A DNA stretch of 64,000 bases from Planosporangium spinosum (GTDB lineage Bacteria; Actinomycetota; Actinomycetes; Mycobacteriales; Micromonosporaceae): positions 62,001 through 126,000 of the forward strand of contig NZ_JBLYUB010000003.1 of the NCBI RefSeq assembly GCF_049999945.1, given 5' to 3'. Both the position numbers and the translations under genes were made by a program. How positions within the stretch are numbered: position 1 is the first letter of the stretch; every line of letters begins with the position of its first letter. Below, piece by piece: positions 39,936 to 47,805 of this stretch. Under the pieces are notes generated by a model, which ran no database searches, was not told the DNA's origin, and saw only the letters and a program-made list of their open reading frames with translations.

Positions 39936-40680
39936 CTACACCAACCTGCAATGGCCGGAGGCGCCGTTCGGCGCCGACCAGCGCCCGTTCGGCCACCAGC
40001 GCGACATGCTGACCGCGTTCGCGCTGGACTGGACCGCCCCGTCCGACGCCGGGCGGCTGCCGGTCGCGGCGGCCACCGTCTACCTCCGGGTACGCCGGCA
40101 CGGCACCGTCTACACGGTGGGCGAGGAGAGCCTGTCGATCGGGTTCCGCGCCACGGTCATCGAGGACCCAGCCGAGGTGCCGCACTTGCTCGTGCTGACC
40201 GACCGGGCGTTGACCCGCGCCCGCCGGCACGCCACGATCCTGGCCGGCCACCGCCTCGACGATGACCTGACCCGTATGGCGTCTCTGTCCGCCGTGCCAC
40301 TGCGTGGCACGGCCGGGGTGCTCGCCGCATGGGCGCACCGCAGGGTGAAGGAGCGCGGCGTGGCACTCATGGTCGACACCGCGGCCGAGGCCCGCGACAC
40401 CGGCACGGACCTGGACATGTCACTCGATCCCGTTCCCGAACTGGTTCCGGACTGCCCAGCCTGCGCCGCCTGGGTGGCCCGCCGCGTGCTGGCACGCTGC
40501 CTGGCGACCGGGCTAACGGCGGCAGTGCACGCCGGTCGCTACCGCTGGGAGGGCACCTTTCGCCTCGGCGACGCGGTCGACCGGGCCGCGTGGGACGTCT
40601 TGTCCGCCGACGCGGACACCGGCAGCGCCGACCACCGGCACAGCCTGACCCGACGAGAAGTTGCCCATGCGGCGAAGTGA
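39928..40680 (+). CDS. Unknown protein, degenerate RNase H-fold/DEDD-exonuclease-like
   Basis: 250 residues, GTG start inside the radical SAM 3' end. I do not recognise a named family. It parallels the next gene product: both have a hydrophobic strand with Asp (here TAFALDWTAP, Asp34), an edge-strand region, then ILAGHRLDDDLTRM (107-114 core GHRLDDDL) and later LMVDTAAEARDTG. That order resembles DEDD 3'-5' exonucleases, but the first motif is D-W-T instead of D-x-E, so this copy is probably not catalytic. A CPACAAW pair sits at the C-terminal side. It may form a heterodimer with its neighbour. Confidence 0.65.
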   Translation: MRDYTNLQWPEAPFGADQRPFGHQRDMLTAFALDWTAPSDAGRLPVAAATVYLRVRRHGTVYTVGEESLSIGFRATVIEDPAEVPHLLVLTDRALTRARRHATILAGHRLDDDLTRMASLSAVPLRGTAGVLAAWAHRRVKERGVALMVDTAAEARDTGTDLDMSLDPVPELVPDCPACAAWVARRVLARCLATGLTAAVHAGRYRWEGTFRLGDAVDRAAWDVLSADADTGSADHRHSLTRREVAHAAK

Positions 40681-40769
40681 CCACCGCTAGCCTCGTGGTC
40701 GTCGCCCACGCTGCGGCGCGGGCGACGACCACAGCGCGACCACGGAAACCGTTGGAAGGGATCGGGTCT

Positions 40770-41558
40770 GTGCATATGATCAGCGATCTCGGCGGGCCGG
40801 GCGGGGTCCCCGATTGCGAGCCGGGGCGCCGGTTAGTCGCCTCGATCGACGTGGAGTGGTCAAAGAACTACCGGATCAGGGACGGCAACCGCGCGTTCTG
40901 CTACTCGATCACCTGGCTTGCCATACCGTCCTCCGATCGAGCAGTGGTCCTCGATGAGGCGCTGCCGCTCTGGGTGACCAGCGTCTACCTTGACCGCGAC
41001 TCCGAACGCCCGGAACTGGTGGAGGCGGCGGCGGCCGACATCGGCGCGGCCACCGAGACGGCGGCGTTGATCGTCGGCCACCAACTATGCAGCGACCTTG
41101 CGGTGCTGGCCGCCAACGCCGGCCCACAGCCCCCGGCCGCTCTCGTCGCGGCGCGCCGTGCCTGGCGCGAACGGCGCACCGATCCGGCGCGGCAGGTGCT
41201 CGATACTCGCTTCGATGCCGATCATGTGCTGTCCCAGCCGTCGCGGCGGCTGGTCGACGTGTGCGGTGAACTCGACCTTGACGTGACCCAACCCGAACTC
41301 GCCCGCAAGTCCATGACCGCGCTGCACAGTGACTGGCTCATCCGAGGCGACGTCGAGGCGAGGGAGCGGGTGACCGTGCTCAACCTGCGGCACGGCCTGT
41401 CCACCGCGCTGGTCGGGCTGCGCGCGGCCGGCCACCTGACCTGGCCGAAACCAGTCAACGTCAACGCGATGATCGCCACCGCGCTCGCCGGTCGGGTCGG
41501 CTGGCTGGAGCACCCGACCTTCCAGGCACTGGTCCAGCGGACGAGGCGGGCGCGATGA
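40770..41558 (+). CDS. Putative DEDD-type exonuclease-like protein
   Basis: 262 residues from the GTG at 40770 (GGAAGGG 9 bases upstream); the ATG two codons later is the alternative. The N-terminal strand LVASIDVEWSK carries a D-x-E pair (Asp27, Glu29). LIVGHQLCSDLAVL has the H-x4-D pattern of motif II and VLDTRFDADHV fits the motif III region. These are the expected places for a DEDD/RNase H-like 3'-5' exonuclease, but overall similarity is low and the final Asp/His is not certain. It overlaps the kinase frame by 4 bp. The combination with a radical SAM enzyme and a kinase suggests nucleotide or nucleic-acid modification. Confidence 0.6.
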   Translation: MHMISDLGGPGGVPDCEPGRRLVASIDVEWSKNYRIRDGNRAFCYSITWLAIPSSDRAVVLDEALPLWVTSVYLDRDSERPELVEAAAADIGAATETAALIVGHQLCSDLAVLAANAGPQPPAALVAARRAWRERRTDPARQVLDTRFDADHVLSQPSRRLVDVCGELDLDVTQPELARKSMTALHSDWLIRGDVEARERVTVLNLRHGLSTALVGLRAAGHLTWPKPVNVNAMIATALAGRVGWLEHPTFQALVQRTRRAR

Positions 41559-42160
41559 CTATGCGGACTTGCGTCGTCGTCGGCATCGAAGGTACCCACG
41601 CCAGCGGCAAGACCACCCTGGTTCACGCGCTGACCGCGCACTACCGGGCGCGTGGCGTACTGGTCGCCTGCAACCCGGAACCGGCCCACACGAGCCCGTT
41701 CATCGAGGAGACGGTGATCCACGGCAAGGGCACGTTCGACCTCGCCACCGAGATTGACCTGTTCGGCGCGTAACTGTCGACCACGCTGCGCACCGCCCGC
41801 CACCACGACCTGCTGGTCTGCGACGAGACGGTCATGAACGTCCTCGCCTACGCCCGTCTCGTCCTCACCGCACCGCCAGGCAGCCACGAGGCGGCCGTTC
41901 TGGACGCGATGGCGGTGTTCTGCCGCGCGTGGGCGCCCACCTACGACATGGTGTTCTTCCTGCCCGACGCCTACGCCGACCCCGCCGACCCGATGCGTGC
42001 CAAGGTGGTCCACCTGTAAGCCCAGACAGCGGCGGCCGTGCGTACCGCGTGCGCCGAGGCCGGCGTCTCGCTGCTGGAAGTGCCAGCCGGCCTCGACGTA
42101 TCTGAACGGGTCGCCTACGTCGTGCTGCGAGTCGATCATTTGCTCAGGAGGGTGGGGTGA
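41555..42160 (+). pseudogene. P-loop nucleotide kinase-like ATPase with two in-frame TAA codons
   Basis: The frame starting MTMRTCVVVGIEGTHASGKTT has a Walker A (GTHASGKTT) and the look of a thymidylate-kinase-like or AAA-type small ATPase of about 200 residues. A TAA stops it at 41771-41773 after DLFGA. The same frame then continues as LSTTLRTARHHDLLVCDETVMNVLAYARL (Walker B-like LLVCDET) to a second TAA at 42017-42019 after KVVHL, and ends normally at TGA 42158-42160. There are no frameshifts. From my memory of relatives both TAA positions are Gln (LFxAQLS, xxLQ). It is either a nonsense-decayed gene or, less likely, one read through. It is coupled to the upstream gene by a 4 bp overlap. 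Confidence 0.75.
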
Positions 42161-42463
42161 ACTGCCGAGCGGCTGCCTTAGTTTTTGAACGCCAAGGTCT
42201 ATAGCGCCTACGACAACGCGGGCAACCTGCGAGACCACTAGCCGCCGGCTGTGGTGGGGATGCATTACGGTCCCCTGTCGTCCCGTATGGTTTTCATGAT
42301 CACGGGAGTTGCCGTTTGGTGGGTGGGAACCGGGGAAGGACAGACCGGACGTATCGACTACCGGCTGGGTCGCGTACGGCGGGCACAGACGCCTCCGGCC
42401 CGCAGATCCGCTGTCGCTGTCCGCCGTCACATCCCAGCCACGGCGCCGACAGGAGAGAGCACC
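42161..42463. other. Right border of the accessory island
   Basis: No intact gene. A short coding-like tail, FLNAKVYSAYDNAGNLRDH followed by TAG at 42239-42241, looks like the end of a lost gene. CATGATCACGGG at about 42293 recalls CATGATCGTGAAG at 34441 on the left side of the island. The match is too short to call an attachment site. Confidence 0.4.
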
Positions 42464-44353
42464 ATGCCCGCCATCCCGCCGGTCGGCGGACGGCCCGTGG
42501 CCCGGCAACCTCTGCCCCGGCAACGCTTCCCCCGGCAGTCACTGACCCGGCAGTCACTGACCGGGCAGCCGCTGACCCGGCGGCGTCTGCTGGCCATAGC
42601 GGGCGCGGCGGTGGCCGCAGTCGCCACCGGCCGGTTCGGCCGGATTGACGGTGCTGACCGGCTCGGCCGGCTCGACGGCGCTGACCGGTCTGGCCGGTCT
42701 GGCCGGTCCCGCAGTGGGCCGGCGCGGGTGCCGGGATCGCTGGCGTACGACGCCCGGGACTGCGGCCTGGCCGGCGACGGGGTCACCAACGACCAGCCGG
42801 CGCTGCAGGCGCTGGTCGACCGGCTCGGCGCGGGGTACGCCGCCGACGGGGTCGGGCGCGTCATCTACTGCCCGCCCGGCGTGTACGCGATCCGCGACGC
42901 CGGTACCGTCTGGCGCAGCGGGGTGTCGCTGGTCGGCGCCGGACCGGGCGCGACCCGGTTCGTGCTGTCGAACGCCGGCAACCGGGCCGACCCGACGCCG
43001 CTGGCCTTCTTCACCACCCGGGAACACGGGGCCGGCCGCGACAACCACGTGGCCGACTGCACCTTCGCCCGGTTCGAGATCGACGGCTCGGGAGTCTCGT
43101 TCGACCGGTACAACGTGCTGGCCAAGGGCCTGGGGTTGCAGTACGTGCTGCGCGGCCACTTCCAGGACCTGTATATCCACGACACCGCCGCCACCGGGCT
43201 GGGCTGCGACTTCCTGCAGGACACGATGATCGACGGCGTCGTGGCGACGCGCTGCGGCCGGCTCAACAGCGGGACCGGCATCGGCGGGGCGGGGTTCGGC
43301 ATCGGCATCGGTGGCTGGGGGCCGGTCGAGCGGCTCACGATCGCCGACTGCGGCGCCGTCGGCAACGGTACCAACGGGATCTTCTTCGAACTGCAGAAGC
43401 GGACCTGGACTCCGCCCCGTGGCATCCGCGTCCTCGGCTGCCACGCCGAGGACAACCACTACGGCATCTCGGACTGGGGTGCCGACGGCCTGATCGTGTC
43501 CGGCTGCACGATGACCGGCAACCACGTCGCCGGGTACGACGTCTCCGCGCACGGCACGACGGGCGTCGGTGGCCGCAACGGCCTGGTGGCCGACTGTGTC
43601 ATCGACCGCAACGTGCACACCGGCGTGATCGTCGGCAACACCCCCGGTCAGTACACCTTCCGCGGCAACCGGATCAGCGCCAACGGCTGCTACGGGTACT
43701 GGGAGTACAGCGTCCCGGCAGGCGACCAGTGGCCGGCCGACCTGATCGTGCTCGACGGCAACGAGATCGTCGACAATGCCCTCGACGGTGTGCGTACCGA
43801 CGCGCCGACCGTCGACGTCACGCTGGTCGACAACCGGATCCGCAACAACGGCCGGCGGGCCGCGCCGGCCGCGTCCGGTGCGGGGACCGCCGTGGCGTAC
43901 ACCGACATGTCCATCGTGGACAGGCGGGCTGGCTGGCTGCCCGACGGCCACCGGGGCAAGTGGTTGACGGTCGGCGCGCAGCGCGCGGTCGTGACCGGCA
44001 ACAGCGCCACCGAGCTGTACCTGGCCCCGCGCCGGCCCGGAGCGACGACCGCCTGGGCTGCCGGGACCCCCGCCGCGGGCACCCCGTACCGGTTGCCGGG
44101 CGCCCCGGCACCCCGCGCCGGTGTCACCCTGTCCTGCCCCACCGAGCGCCCCACGATCCGCGGCAACCGGATCTGGGACAGCCAGCCGCGCAAGACCCAG
44201 ACCGACGGACTGTGGATCACCGAGTGCGGTACCTGCGTGTCCGGCTGGGTCGAAGGCAACGACCTGGAGGGCAACGCGGTCGGGGCGGTCCGGTTCGACA
44301 CCGCGCCGGTCGGTGGGCACTGGCGCGACAACGACGGGTTGGGTGCCGAGTGA
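42464..44353 (+). CDS. Tat-exported parallel beta-helix protein (pectate-lyase superfamily)
   Basis: 629 residues; ATG at 42464 with AGGAGAG upstream. The N-terminus has Gln/Arg/Pro repeats (PRQRFPRQSLTRQSLTGQPL), then a twin-arginine signal (LTRRRLLAIAGAAVAAVATG). After it a second repeat (RIDGADRLGRLDGADRSGRSG) leads to the fold. Both repeats are also repeats at DNA level. The mature domain starts DARDCGLAGDGVTNDQPALQALVDRLG, the Pectate_lyase_3 opening, and has many NxI/V rungs (ADCGAVGNGTNGIFFELQ, VSGCTMTGNHVAGYDVS, LDGNEIVDNALDGVRT). It is probably a polysaccharide lyase or hydrolase with unknown substrate. It lies just outside the island border. Confidence 0.85.
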   Translation: MPAIPPVGGRPVARQPLPRQRFPRQSLTRQSLTGQPLTRRRLLAIAGAAVAAVATGRFGRIDGADRLGRLDGADRSGRSGRSRSGPARVPGSLAYDARDCGLAGDGVTNDQPALQALVDRLGAGYAADGVGRVIYCPPGVYAIRDAGTVWRSGVSLVGAGPGATRFVLSNAGNRADPTPLAFFTTREHGAGRDNHVADCTFARFEIDGSGVSFDRYNVLAKGLGLQYVLRGHFQDLYIHDTAATGLGCDFLQDTMIDGVVATRCGRLNSGTGIGGAGFGIGIGGWGPVERLTIADCGAVGNGTNGIFFELQKRTWTPPRGIRVLGCHAEDNHYGISDWGADGLIVSGCTMTGNHVAGYDVSAHGTTGVGGRNGLVADCVIDRNVHTGVIVGNTPGQYTFRGNRISANGCYGYWEYSVPAGDQWPADLIVLDGNEIVDNALDGVRTDAPTVDVTLVDNRIRNNGRRAAPAASGAGTAVAYTDMSIVDRRAGWLPDGHRGKWLTVGAQRAVVTGNSATELYLAPRRPGATTAWAAGTPAAGTPYRLPGAPAPRAGVTLSCPTERPTIRGNRIWDSQPRKTQTDGLWITECGTCVSGWVEGNDLEGNAVGAVRFDTAPVGGHWRDNDGLGAE

Positions 44354-44440
44354 GCGTCGGCCGTGTGATCATAGACCGTCGATGCCTGGCATCCGCGGTG
44401 ACGCCGGTGCCGGTCCGGGTCGAGGTAGGGGAGCGTGGCG

Positions 44441-45250
44441 GTGCAGCGATCGGGTGGCGGGCCGGACGGACTCGACCTGGATCGGCCCAGCGCCGCCCGG
44501 GTGTACGACTACTACCTCGGCGGCGCGCACAACTTCGCGGTCGACCGGGCCATGGCCGAGCAGGCCATCGCGCTGTGGCCGGAGCTGCCGGCCACCATCA
44601 GGGCCAACCGGGCGTTCCTGCGCCGGGCCGTGCGGTTCCTGGTCGACCAGGGGGTACGCCAGTTCCTCGACCTCGGCTCCGGCATCCCGACCGTCGGCAA
44701 CGTGCACGAGATCGCCCAGGCCGCGGCGCCCGACGCCCGGGTGGTCTACGTCGACATCGACCCGGTCGCCGTCACCGACAGCCAACTGATGCTCGCTGGC
44801 AACGAGCGGGCCACCGCCATCCACGCCGACCTGCGCCGCCCGGCCCAGGTGCTGGCCGACCCGCAGTTGCGGGCACTGCTCGACCTGGACCAGCCGGTGG
44901 CGGTCCTGATGGTCGCGGTGCTGCACTTCGTGCCCGACAGCGACGACCCCGCCGGGATCGTCGCCGCCTACCGCGATACCGTCGCGCCCGGCAGCTACCT
45001 GGCGCTGTCGCACGCCACGCCGGACGGGCAGGAGGAGCGGGCCGAGACCCATCAGGCCCTGTACGCGCGGACCGCCACGCCGATGACCATGCGCTCCCGC
45101 GACGAGGTGGCCGCCCTGCTCGGCGGCTGGGAGGTCCTCCCGCCGGGGGTGGTCCGACTCCCGGCGTGGCGGCCGGAACCGGGCGACGACGTCTCCCGCG
45201 CGGGAGCCGCCACGTTCGCCGGCCGGGCCGCGGTGGCCCGCCGTCCCTGA
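44441..45250 (+). CDS. SAM-dependent methyltransferase, DUF574 (Methyltransf_19)
   Basis: 269 residues. I prefer the GTG at 44441 (GGGGAG 7 bases upstream) to the GTG at 44435. The DUF574 signature is clear: LDRPSAARVYDYYLGGAHNFAVDRAMAE at the start, then RANRAFLRRAVRFLVDQGVRQFLDLGSGIPTVGNVHEIAQ and VVYVDIDPVAV. PVAVLMVAVLHFVPD is motif IV. The family is almost confined to actinomycetes and often expanded there; substrates are mostly unknown. It is 58 bp before the quinone reductase gene. Confidence 0.93.
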   Translation: MQRSGGGPDGLDLDRPSAARVYDYYLGGAHNFAVDRAMAEQAIALWPELPATIRANRAFLRRAVRFLVDQGVRQFLDLGSGIPTVGNVHEIAQAAAPDARVVYVDIDPVAVTDSQLMLAGNERATAIHADLRRPAQVLADPQLRALLDLDQPVAVLMVAVLHFVPDSDDPAGIVAAYRDTVAPGSYLALSHATPDGQEERAETHQALYARTATPMTMRSRDEVAALLGGWEVLPPGVVRLPAWRPEPGDDVSRAGAATFAGRAAVARRP

Positions 45251-45307
45251 CAACCGCCGCCCCCGAGATCGGGTGCCCACGCATACCCGGTGGCACCACC
45301 GGGCACA

Positions 45308-46357
45308 ATGAGATACATGGTCGAGACCACCACCGGCAGCTACGTCAACCCGACCGGCGAGTTCAGCCGCGATCAGCGATACATCACCACCCGCATTACG
45401 GCCGACGGGCGCGACGGCTACCCGGTGGAGCCCGGACGGTACCGCCTGGTGGTGAGCCGGGCGTGCCCGTGGGCGAACCGGACCATCATCGTCCGCCGCC
45501 TGCTCGGCCTGGAGGACGCGCTGTCTCTTGCCGTGGCCGGGCCGACCCACGACGCGCGGAGCTGGACGTTCGACCTCGACCCCGGCGGCCGTGACCCGGT
45601 ACTGGGGATCGAGCGGATCCAGGACGCCTACTTCGCCCGGTTCCCCGGCTACGACCGGGGCATCACCGTACCGGCGATCGTCGACGTCGGATCCGGTCAG
45701 GTCGTCACCAACGACTACGCGCAGATCACCCTGGACCTGTCCACCGAGTGGCGGGCGTACCACCGGCCCGGCGCGCCGGACCTGTACCCCGAACCGCTCC
45801 GCGACGAGATCGACGAGGTCAACCGCGTCGTGTTCGCCGACGTCAACAACGGCGTGTACCGGTGCGGCTTCGCCGGCACCCAGGAGGCGTACGAGAAGGC
45901 CTTCCACCGCCTGTTCGACCGGCTCGACTGGTTGTCGGAGCGCCTGGCGGGCCAGCGATACCTGGTCGGCGACACCATCACCGAAGCCGATGTCCGGCTG
46001 TTCACCACCCTGGTGCGCTTCGACGCCGTTTACCACGGCCACTTCAAGTGCAACCGGAACACGCTGACCGAGATGCCGGTGCTGTGGGCGTACGCCCGCG
46101 ACCTGTTCGCCACCCCCGGCTTCGGCGACACCATCGACTTCGACCACATCAAGCGGCACTACTACGAGGTGCACCGCGACATCAACCCGACCGGCATCGT
46201 ACCCGTCGGCCCGGACCTGTCGGGATGGCTCACCCCGCACGGCCGGGAGGCGCTCGGCGGGCGGCCCTTCGGCGACGGCACGCCGCCGCCCCCGCCGAGG
46301 CCGGACGAGACCGTCCCCACCGCGCACACGCCGGCCGCCTGGGCGACCCGGGGCTGA
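45308..46357 (+). CDS. Glutathionyl-hydroquinone reductase-type protein (Xi-class GST; YqjG/ECM4)
   Basis: Cytoplasmic reductase, 349 residues, from the ATG at 45308; an ATG three codons on is possible. Family features: GEFSRDQRYITTRI, active-site Cys in VVSRACPWANRTIIVRRLLGL, the TVPAIVDVGSG cis-Pro strand, then the C-terminal GST helices (YLVGDTITEADVRLFTTLVRFDAVYHGHFKCN). These enzymes reduce S-glutathionyl-hydroquinones. Actinomycetes make mycothiol rather than glutathione, so the natural thiol is probably mycothiol. The Pro-rich C-terminus (TPPPPPRPDE) is an extra. A strong hairpin follows. Confidence 0.92.
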   Translation: MRYMVETTTGSYVNPTGEFSRDQRYITTRITADGRDGYPVEPGRYRLVVSRACPWANRTIIVRRLLGLEDALSLAVAGPTHDARSWTFDLDPGGRDPVLGIERIQDAYFARFPGYDRGITVPAIVDVGSGQVVTNDYAQITLDLSTEWRAYHRPGAPDLYPEPLRDEIDEVNRVVFADVNNGVYRCGFAGTQEAYEKAFHRLFDRLDWLSERLAGQRYLVGDTITEADVRLFTTLVRFDAVYHGHFKCNRNTLTEMPVLWAYARDLFATPGFGDTIDFDHIKRHYYEVHRDINPTGIVPVGPDLSGWLTPHGREALGGRPFGDGTPPPPPRPDETVPTAHTPAAWATRG

Positions 46358-46388
46358 CCCGAAGGCCGTTCCGCCGTCCCCGGACTGA

Positions 46389-46420
46389 CCCCGGACGGCG
46401 TGCACGCACGCCGTCCGGGG
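46389..46420 (+). terminator. Perfect hairpin terminator
   Basis: Arms CCCCGGACGGCGTGC and GCACGCCGTCCGGGG (15 bp each) around a 2-base centre, 31 bp after the reductase gene. Confidence 0.85.
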
Positions 46421-46581
46421 AAGCTCGCTGCCGGTGGGGCGTCCAGGCCCCCGCAGGTGGGGTGTCCGGGTCCGGCGAGGCGGTGAGGCGGCGAGGACCG
46501 GTACCCGGGCGGTCGCGGCCAGCACGCGGTTTGCGAGGATGCCGAGACCGGTACCGACACCTGTCGAAGGGCGAGGTCGTG

Positions 46582-47082
46582 ATGGCGGTCCAGTTCAGCG
46601 GCGACCGTGTGCCCGCCGCTCGCCCCTGGGTCTCGTCGGGCGCGGTCTTCTTCGACGCCGAGGGGCGCGTCCTGCTCGTCAACCCCACGTACAAGGATCA
46701 CTGGAACCTACCGGGTGGGGGAGTCGACGCCGGGGAGACGCCCCGCGCCGCCTGTGCCCGGGAGGTACGCGAGGAACTGGGCCTGTCGCCGGTGATCGGC
46801 CCGCTGCGCGTGGTCGCGTGGACCTCCGCGACCGGGGACGGCAAGCTGTTCTTCGTCTTCGACGGCGGGGTCCTGGACCGCGCGCGGCAGGCCGCGATCA
46901 CGCTGGATCGGCGTGAGCTGCACGGGTTCGCCTTCGTCACCGAAGCGGAGAGCCGGACGATGCTGGCCGGCTGGCAGTCGCGCCTGCTCGCCGAGGTGTT
47001 CCAGGCGTGTGCCGACGGCACGACCCGGTACGCGGAACTCGACATCGCCGAGCGGTCCGGGAGCGTACCGCAACCGGGGTGA
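46582..47082 (+). CDS. NUDIX hydrolase
   Basis: Pyrophosphohydrolase of 166 residues; ATG at 46582 with GAGG 6 bases upstream. The Nudix box is complete: GGGVDAGETPRAACAREVREELGL (G-x5-E-x7-REUxEExGU). DHWNLPGG precedes it. Single-domain MutT-like; substrates may be nucleotide derivatives or sugar nucleotides. Monocistronic. Confidence 0.95.
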   Translation: MAVQFSGDRVPAARPWVSSGAVFFDAEGRVLLVNPTYKDHWNLPGGGVDAGETPRAACAREVREELGLSPVIGPLRVVAWTSATGDGKLFFVFDGGVLDRARQAAITLDRRELHGFAFVTEAESRTMLAGWQSRLLAEVFQACADGTTRYAELDIAERSGSVPQPG

Positions 47083-47191
47083 CGCGACCGCTGTCACCCT
47101 GGCACAGCACCGCGCGGCGGTCCTGCGTCGCCTCGCGCGTCACCGGAGGACGCGCGCTCATGGCGTACGGTGGGTACCGCTCCCTGACCGG

Positions 47192-47728
47192 TCAGCCCGC
47201 GCGGCGGCTCCGGCCGGTGATCCCCTTGAGGTGGCGGCTCATCTCGCGGGCGATCTCCCGGTTGGCGTCCCGTTCGGCCAGGGTCTGCCGCTTGTCCCAC
47301 GATCTCTTGCCGCGGGCGAGAGCGAGTTCGACCTTCGCCCAGCCGTCCGCGAAGTACATCGACAGCGGGACGAGCGTCACCCCGCCCTCCCGTACCCTCT
47401 CGAGGATCCGGTCGATCTCCACGCGGTGCAGGAGCAGCTTGCGGGTGCGGCGCGGCTGGTGGTTGGTCCAGGTGCCGTAGCTGTACTCGGCGATGTGCAG
47501 CCCGTACAGCATGATCTCGCCCTCGCGCTCCTGCGCGAACGCGTCGACCAGCGACACCCGGCCCGCACGCAGCGACTTGACCTCCGTGCCGAGCAGCTTG
47601 ATGCCGGCCTCGTACGTCTTGAGGATCGTGTAGTCGTGCCGCGCCTTCCTGTTCGAGGCGATGAGCGTGCGACCGGTCTGCCTGGACGTGACGACCCCCT
47701 GACCTCGACAGTGTCCGCCGGTGGACAC
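47192..47728 (-). CDS. smpB: SsrA-binding protein SmpB
   Basis: tmRNA-binding partner in trans-translation. The conserved body is IASNRKARHDYTILKTYEAGIKLLGTEVKSLRAGRVSLVDAF, LHIAEYSYGTWTNH, RKLLLHRVEIDRIL, LVPLSMYFADGWAKVELALARGKRSWDKR. The start is unclear. The nearest usable codon is the GTG at 47728 (178 residues, longer than usual). The ribosome-like AGGGGG at about 47698 precedes only GTC/ACG codons where a family start would be expected. No ssrA (tmRNA) gene is visible next to it. Confidence 0.95.
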   Translation of the reverse strand: MSTGGHCRGQGVVTSRQTGRTLIASNRKARHDYTILKTYEAGIKLLGTEVKSLRAGRVSLVDAFAQEREGEIMLYGLHIAEYSYGTWTNHQPRRTRKLLLHRVEIDRILERVREGGVTLVPLSMYFADGWAKVELALARGKRSWDKRQTLAERDANREIAREMSRHLKGITGRSRRAG

Positions 47729-47805
47729 GATACTGCGGCGGCGTACCGGGCCGGCGGATCCACACCAGGCGACCGCGCGGCCCGGCCACCACTGTCCGCC
47801 GCCGG

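Noticed and set aside
34441..42304. CATGATC words on both sides of the island as attachment sites
   Set aside because: The match is about 7 bp, appears also at 17482, and there is no tRNA gene or integrase to support an att site.
44369..46525. 718-codon minus frame opposite the DUF574 and quinone-reductase genes
   Set aside because: Low-complexity mirror frame; the plus strand holds two recognised families.
47083..47191. tmRNA (ssrA) gene next to smpB
   Set aside because: The 109 bp gap is too short and lacks a tRNA-like end or tag frame.
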